Shown here one piece after another: positions 58,430 to 64,000 of a stretch of DNA of 64,000 bases (positions are counted from its first letter, which is position 1; every line of letters starts with the position of its first letter). The DNA comes from Trissonchulus latispiculum (taxonomy: Eukaryota; Nematoda; Enoplea; Enoplida; Ironidae): contig JASAND010028462.1 in assembly GCA_030248195.1 (NCBI GenBank), positions 1 through 64,000 of the forward strand, written 5' to 3'. Made by a program: the position numbers and the translations under genes. The notes under the pieces are model-generated. The model had not been told where the DNA came from. It saw only the letters and a program-made list of their open reading frames with translations, and ran no database searches.

Positions 58430-59110
58430 TTTAGCCCATTTTGATTAGTGTAGACTAATCAACTAATCAGTTTTAAAGTTATATGCAACAAAATGAAGTG
58501 ATTAGTCCAGTTTTTATTAGTCCCCTACTAATCACTAATCAAAAGCTACGCTAATCAAATTGAATTTATATGCAACGCTACACTAATCACTAGTCAACTA
58601 ATCACTAATCAACTAATCACTAATCAACTAATCGCTAATCAAATTTGAATAAGTTTTATGGAACGCTATACTAACCAATCAACTAATCACTATTCACTAT
58701 TCAATCACTTTTTTGCAACAGGGTCCGCTGCATAAAAATGATTCGTTGATTAGTGATTAGTTGATTAGTGTAGCAGTGTTTCGAGAATAATCAAAGTTAC
58801 GAATGAGCTACGACAATAATTCAAATGTCATTTGAAAGCGCTTTGAGCGTTCTAATGAACTAAAAAGCCTAAATTAAAGTAAATTAAATTTGGAGTGATG
58901 CAGGCGGAAAAAAGTAAAGAAATTACGATTGAGTTCAAAATTTTCCTTTGACTGAATGAGTCAGTAAGGATAAATTAAATACTTCATCAGTTCTGGATAA
59001 AGCCCTCCTACAGCTATAATATGGTACGAAAAACTCCAAAAATGGTTGACTGCAGCACAAGTTTTGCTCGAAAAACTGCTACACTGTCAACTAATCACTA
59101 ATCAACTAAT
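58430..59110. repeat. ACTAATCA-type simple satellite, both orientations
   Basis: Many copies of ACTAATCA/CTAATCACTAATCA at 58440-58700, the reverse complement (GATTAGTGATTAGTTG) near 58745-58775, and more at 59085-59115. The mirrored arrangement suggests remnants of inverted-repeat elements. Confidence 0.7.
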
Positions 59111-59196
59111 CACTTTGATACAACGGGCAACCCCACCAAAATGACAAAGTTTAGCGCCCCCCCCCCAGATTTTCAGATTTTTGCTACCCCCCCCCC

Positions 59197-59481
59197 TAGG
59201 CCCGCACCCAGGATTTTGAAAAGGGGGGGTCCAAGGTAAAACACAACGGCGGGTCTGGGGGGCGGAGCCCCCCAGAAGTTGAGGAATTTTTGCATTTTTG
59301 CCCAAAAATCGTACATTGGATGTTTATATATTTCTTGCAAAAAGCAAATTAACGCGCCGAAGGCGCGAAAATTTTTTAAAAATATATAGCTGTTTTTGCT
59401 ATCAAAATAGCAAAAATTTTCTATTTTGTCATCCCAAAAGGGGGGTCTAGACCCCTTGAATCCCCCCTGGGTGCGGGCCTG
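59197..59481. mobile_element. small TIR element (AGGCCCGCACCCAGG ends)
   Basis: AGGCCCGCACCCAGG at about 59198 and CCTGGGTGCGGGCCTG at about 59466-59481. It contains a hairpin GCGCCGAAGGCGC near 59353 and a CTGGGGGGCGGAGCCCCCCAG palindrome-like motif. Target duplication not clear. Confidence 0.55.
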
Positions 59482-59486
59482 ACCCC

Positions 59487-60920
59487 CAGTGGCGGATCCA
59501 GGGGGAGGGCCCGGGCCCCCCCTTTGCAATTTGGGCCACTCCCTTTAAGATTCTGGGCCCCCCGTCCTAAGTTTTCTTTTAAGGGCAGGCAAAATTACAT
59601 TTCAATTAGTTCCAGCCAATATTCAGCAAATGGAATTATGAACTTAGCGATACAATGTGGGATGATAAATAGAGTGCTTCACGTCCATTTGTAACGGCTT
59701 TCGCAGTAGATTGCGATATATTACTGAGCTTGCAATATATATGTAAAAATTTACATAGACACCATCGTATGGACATGGAGGAAAAACTTAAGCAAACTTT
59801 AAACGCTCATAACGTGTTAACGACGCAACGCATTAGCATTTTCCGAATCAGCAAAGTCTCCTCTATCTTTTGAGTATATACTTTTCGCGCGGTGATGGGG
59901 CACGCGCGGGCGCGGCCATCCTCGCACGCCTTCGGCGTGGTTCTCGTTTGGCACGTTTGACAAAATTCTTTTCGCCAAAACAGTTTTAAACCGCGCAAAC
60001 CGAAGAATTTAATCTGAACGCGACATATTGCCAAAGACTGGGCAGACAAAATTGGTTTTATTGAACTCAACAGTTTCAGAACGTTGAATTAGTTTGGGCA
60101 CTTATGTAGATGGGGGGGGGGTGGGGGACAAAAATTTTGCCTTGGTCCACCCTTATGGTTCGAAAAAATTTTTTGTCTCCTGTTTGGCCGAGAACTTGCC
60201 CCTAGGGTAAATCGAGGTCGCTGATTTCAAAAATCGAATCGAGAGATCGATCCGATCGATCTATCGAGCAGTAGAATCGATCGATCAAAACCGATCAAAA
60301 ATTTTTTTGTCTCCGATTTTCGCGAAAAGTTGCCCCTAGGGTAATTCAGGGGGGGTGCTGATTCCGAATCCGCAATCGAAATTTCGTGAAAATCGATCCT
60401 GCGCCCGCAAAAAATCGATTTTTATTGATTTTTCAAAAATTCGTCAATAACTTGATTTTGGCAGCTCGTATCGAAATTTCGACTGCAGATTCGGAATCAG
60501 CACCCCCGAATTACCCTAGGGGCAACTTTTAGCGAAAATCGGAGACAAAAAATTTTTTAATCGATTTTGATCGATCGATTCTACTGATTGATAGATCGAT
60601 CGGATCGATCTCTCGATTCGATTTTTGAAATCAGCGACCTCGATCTACCCGAGGGGCAAGTTCTCAGCCAAATCGGAGACAAAAATTTTTTTCGAACCAT
60701 AAGGGGGGGACCAAGGCAAAATTTTTGTCCCCCCCCCATCTACATAAGTGCCTTAGTTTGCGGTAGTTCTAGAATCAGGAATCACAACTTAGATCTAGCT
60801 CTGTACACTGTCGAAAGACGTTTAAAGATCTCAGGGTTAGCACATATTCGCAATTCTGGCGTTACCCTGAACCCATTGAGCTCGGGCCCCTCCCTTTACA
60901 AAATCCTGGATCCGCCACTG
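59487..60920. mobile_element. hAT-like element F3 (CAGTGGCGGATCC family), with foldback inside
   Basis: CAGTGGCGGATCCAGG to GGATCCGCCACTG with perfect 8-bp duplication CTGACCCC (59479-59486, 60921-60928). It contains the foldback element 60097-60752. Internal sequence has diverged from F1/F2. Confidence 0.85.
60097..60752. mobile_element. foldback element
   Basis: 656 bp, nearly one long palindrome: arms of about 290 bp run from GGCACTTATGTAGATGG to its inverse CCATCTACATAAGTGCC. They contain CGATCGAT-rich and TTGCCCCTAGGGTAA motifs, with a loop near 60420. A perfect 8-bp duplication TTAGTTTG flanks it (60089-60096, 60753-60760). Confidence 0.85.
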
Positions 60921-60928
60921 CTGACCCC

Positions 60929-62160
60929 CCCCCCCAGATTTTTGGCCAAAAAGTGCCTAAAAATGGCATAACATCAAAAATTTAGGGGGTTCCCACCCTC
61001 CGTCGGGACCCCCCCAGATTTTTTGCCCAGCCGCACCTATGCCTCCCCCCAAACCAGAGGGGACCGTGCCCATACATAGTTTCCCTGGAAGTTTGGGTCT
61101 GGGGGTGGGTAAATCTTGGCCGACCTCCGAAATGTGATGGGGGTGGGTTCCCGGTTCCCCCCTCCCAACCCCCCCAGAACTCGGACCTCAGAAATTTCGA
61201 AAAATGGCCAAACAATGCAAAATTTTCTGTAATTTGCCCTTTTTCATCAAAATAAGCCTTGTTTTTAACGTTTTAGGCGTTTTTGCACCGTGTTAAAGCG
61301 ATTTTAGGTCAAAAGTTTAGAAAAAGTTTTCCAAAAATGACCACTTTTTGGCTAAATTTAGCTAACTTTTTGGGTCCAAAAATCACTGGGGGGGTTCGGG
61401 GGGTAGCCGAAAGTTGAGAGGGTATTGCAAAAACTTGGGGGGGGGGTAAAATTGGTCAAAAACTTTGGGAGGTACCCCCCAAAGGAATCTATGTTGACAA
61501 ATGACAAATTTTGGCGACCCCCCCCCCAGAGTTTCATTTTTGCTCCCCCCCAGATTTTGGCCAAAAAGTGCCCAAAAATTTCATAAAATCAAAAATTTAG
61601 GGGGGTCCCCCAGCCTCCGTCGAGACCCGTCCCCATTTTTTGCCCAGCCACACCTATGCGTATGCCCCCCCAAACCAGAGGGAACCGTGCCCATAGTTTC
61701 CCTGGAACTTTGGGTCTGGGGGGGCTAACGCTAAATCTTGGCCTACCTCCGAATTCCGATATGTGATGAGGGGTTCCTCCCTCCCAACCCCCCAGAACTC
61801 GGACCTCAGAAATTTCGAAAAATGGTCAAACAATGCAAAATTTTCTGTGATTTAGCCCTTTTTCATCAAAATAAGGCTTGTCTTTAACGTTTTAGGCGTT
61901 TTTGCACCGTGTTGAAGCGACGTTAGGTCAAAATTTTAGAAAAATTTTTCCAAAATGACCACTTTTTGGTCAAATTTAGCTAACTTTTTGGGTCCAAAAA
62001 TCGCTGGGGTGGGGGGTTCGGGGGGGGGGGTAGCCGAATGTTGGGGGAGGGTATGTCAAAAATTCTGGGGGGGGGGGCGGGCGGGTAAAATTGGTCAAAA
62101 ATTTGGGGGGTTGGCCCCCCCCCCCCCCCCCCCAAAGGAAAGTATGTTGGGGGAAGGGCC
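60929..62160. repeat. tandem duplication, about 0.6-kb unit, G-run rich
   Basis: The block containing CCCAGCCGCACCTATG (about 61024) and AACGTTTTAGGCGTTTTTGC (about 61268) recurs at about 61640 and 61888, with G/C runs between. GCACCTATG resembles the ends of the CATAGGTGTAA elements, so these may be two copies of one degraded element. Confidence 0.65.
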
Positions 62161-63500
62161 AAAGAAACCGCCAATGAAAAATACCTAAAATAAGCAACTC
62201 CCCAGCCTAGCAGGTGGTGTGGTACACCTATGGCCAAAATCCGATTTGGGTGGGGAAAGACGATTTTCAAGGTGGTACGCCCTTTCATTATGAGGATCTT
62301 ATTTCGTTTCTTCAATTCGATTTAATGAAAGCAAGAGAGATTATCTAATAAGTTGTTATTATTAAGGTCAAAGAATTAATTTAGATGTTCCTTTGTTTTG
62401 CTGGTACTTTTCTCGACGTTTTACTTGTGTATAGTTATAGTTAGTTAGAATCAATAGCGAAGTAACTGAATATTGACTGATGAGTGCTAAAAAGAACAAA
62501 AAAAGACATTCCTTGCTGGGCCGTTCCCGCACTCAGAATGAAGAATCATGTGACCACAATATGGCGGCAGACTTAGCTGTTGATTTCGTGAATTTGGTAT
62601 GTATACATACTGACATATGTAATGTTTATATATATGTGTTTATGTCCCAACATATTTTGTTGTATATAAACGTGTCAATCGGGAAAAAAAGCCACGTCAA
62701 AATTTCGGAAAAAAAGCCACGACCGCCGTGACCTAACGGGTGAAGCTATTGCAGTAATATTTGGCGTGTAGAATGACGACCTCAATATAAGCCCACACTC
62801 CGATTTTTAGCTTTCTGGCTCTCTTCTATAGTCAACAGCAGGGTCGACATTTTTTGGAAAACTTTGTTCCTGAAATGGCGGGAAAACGATAATTTTTGAA
62901 AAATTCATAACTTTAGTGTCAATAGAGCTACCGTTGTATCTGAATAATTTCTACTGCAATCAAGTGGGAACATGTCTGGCTTTGTTCTCACACAAATGTC
63001 AACAATTCAGAACGTCACGTGGTCTCTGCGCAGGTCTGGCTTTTTATTCCCGATCATTTTGACCCATCGGGAAAAAAAGCCAGTCACTTTCTAGACCTAT
63101 AGTGAGCAGTTTTCTTGGATTTTGGGATTATTACTATGTTGAAAATAATCAGCAATTCAAGTTTTGCAGAGCAATACCGTTTGTAGGTGGGTAGTCCCTG
63201 AAATGAGCAACTTTTGGACTAATATGTTACGCCAGTCGTTCTGACCGCTACACACCGCATTTCTTGCTTAAACTGGCACATATGGCCAAAAAGAGCATTA
63301 CGAATTCATTGGAAAACACTATTTTGTAGCTAGCCTTCGTTTTAGCAAGTTTTTAAAAAATTTGTATGTTTACGTTATATTTGATATCAGAATAATAAAG
63401 AGTCAAAACAGACACCAGTCCACGGATCCACGGGGGATGCATAGATATCAATGAGAATAGGAAAATATCAAAACGTGGACACCCAGAAATCTAACCAACC
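62161..63500. other. no gene; CGGGAAAAAAAGCCA motifs
   Basis: TCGGGAAAAAAAGCCA occurs at about 62679 and 63067, with related motifs at 62706 and inverted at 63038-63052. This probably marks a small TIR element related to 38033-39142. Otherwise AT-rich without a supported gene. Confidence 0.4.
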
Positions 63501-64000
63501 TTAATCACGCGACCGGTTTCGGAACCGACGTGGTCCCTTCATCAGGCGACTCCTGGCTATCACTCGCTGCAAACGTTCCTGAGGGGCTATTGGATTCCGT
63601 ATTCGAATGGGAGGGCAGGCTAAAAGTTCGGGGGACAGGGGGGCACGTTGGACGCTTCCGGGAGGAAGGGGGACCTGGGAAGGCCGGGGGGCGCTCCTGT
63701 GTTCAGTAGAATGGATGCTAACAATGTCAGACTCGGAAGGTGGGGACTTGTTGAAACGAAGGATATGTTCCCAATTTAAATTGAGAGGATAGTCCGTACA
63801 AAGTTGGCTAATCCACCGTTTTTCTTTCTTCTTTCTGATGTTTTCATCTGTTGCACCGTCGATCACAGACACCAATAAATCAGTTAAATCGTGACAATGA
63901 TCTCTGAAATCACAAGAGAGCGGTTTGTTAGCATCCATTCTACGAATGTCATATCTGTGTCCGTTAAATCGCAAGGACAGGGAGTTTCCTGTTTCCCCAA
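63501..64000 (-). mobile_element. Penelope-like element, GIY-YIG endonuclease end (cut by window edge)
   Basis: The frame is open from the right edge to the stop at 63501-63503: GETGNSLSLRFNGHRYDIRR, then KPLSCDFRDHCH, KKKEKRWISQLCTDYPLNLN and a Pro/Arg-rich tail. This is the second half of the GIY-YIG nuclease fused to reverse transcriptase in Penelope-like elements (x-G-E-T-G-x-S-L-x-x-R-F-x-x-H-R, then K-P-V-A-x-H-F, then E-x-x-W-I-x-x-L). The catalytic Arg (LRFNGHR) and Glu (KEKRW) are visible. The GIY and YIG strands and the RT lie outside the window. No stops in 166 codons, so possibly recent. Confidence 0.65.
63511..63552 (-). ncRNA. hammerhead-like core at the Penelope 3' end
   Basis: On the minus strand CTGATGA (63545-63539), then a 6-bp stem with one G-U pair (GGGACC with GGTTCC), then GAAA (63520-63517) and CCGGTC. 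Flanking CGC/GCG could form a short stem I around a GTC triplet. It overlaps the end of the coding frame. Minimal hammerheads of this type are known from Penelope-like elements. Confidence 0.4.

Overview
The window is eukaryotic and almost certainly metazoan. It is AT-rich and has spliceosomal GT-AG introns, C2H2 zinc fingers, a chromodomain, a decayed CR1/Jockey-like LINE, a Penelope-like GIY-YIG endonuclease, and many hAT-like and TTAA-inserting DNA elements. I cannot place it to phylum. Nothing bacterial (operons, Shine-Dalgarno sites, CRISPR) is present. Most long open frames are shadows of repeats, so genes were rebuilt from splice sites, phase matching and protein character.

The best-supported gene is a minus-strand, 16-coding-exon gene (45036 down to 24459, about 20.6 kb) for a 1333-residue multi-zinc-finger protein. 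All 15 exon junctions keep frame. It has a Gly/Ser-rich N-terminal third, roughly a dozen Cys/His fingers, a four-exon finger module that appears twice in tandem with identical intron phases (exons 8-11 and 12-15), and a basic C-terminus. Its introns carry hAT-like, TTAA-type, foldback and tRNA-derived elements.

On the left, minus-strand exons at 0.96-2.23 kb encode a chromodomain and a RING finger with apparent lesions. A plus-strand gene, seen as its last five exons (7710-11111), encodes a Cys-rich, probably extracellular protein of unknown family and has a good poly(A) signal. From 11.2 to 24.4 kb there is mainly repeat: an inverted-repeat-bounded tRNA-like element split by a TTAA element, a 43-bp minisatellite, a solo LTR, a 140-bp satellite and a purine-rich tract.

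The right part (45-64 kb) is a transposon graveyard that can be read in layers. Three CATAGGTGTAA-ended elements are nested in each other. Three CAGTGGCGGATCC-ended elements have each been hit by a different later insertion (a TIR element, a solo LTR, a foldback). Several TTAA-type elements lie side by side. A possible short-intron gene end (56596-56878) and a weak LTR-element remnant (about 57.1-57.9 kb) follow. A Penelope-like endonuclease runs off the right edge with a hammerhead-like core at its 3' end.

Limits: 5' ends of the left genes, exact element borders without target-site duplications, and all family names are by eye; no searches were run.
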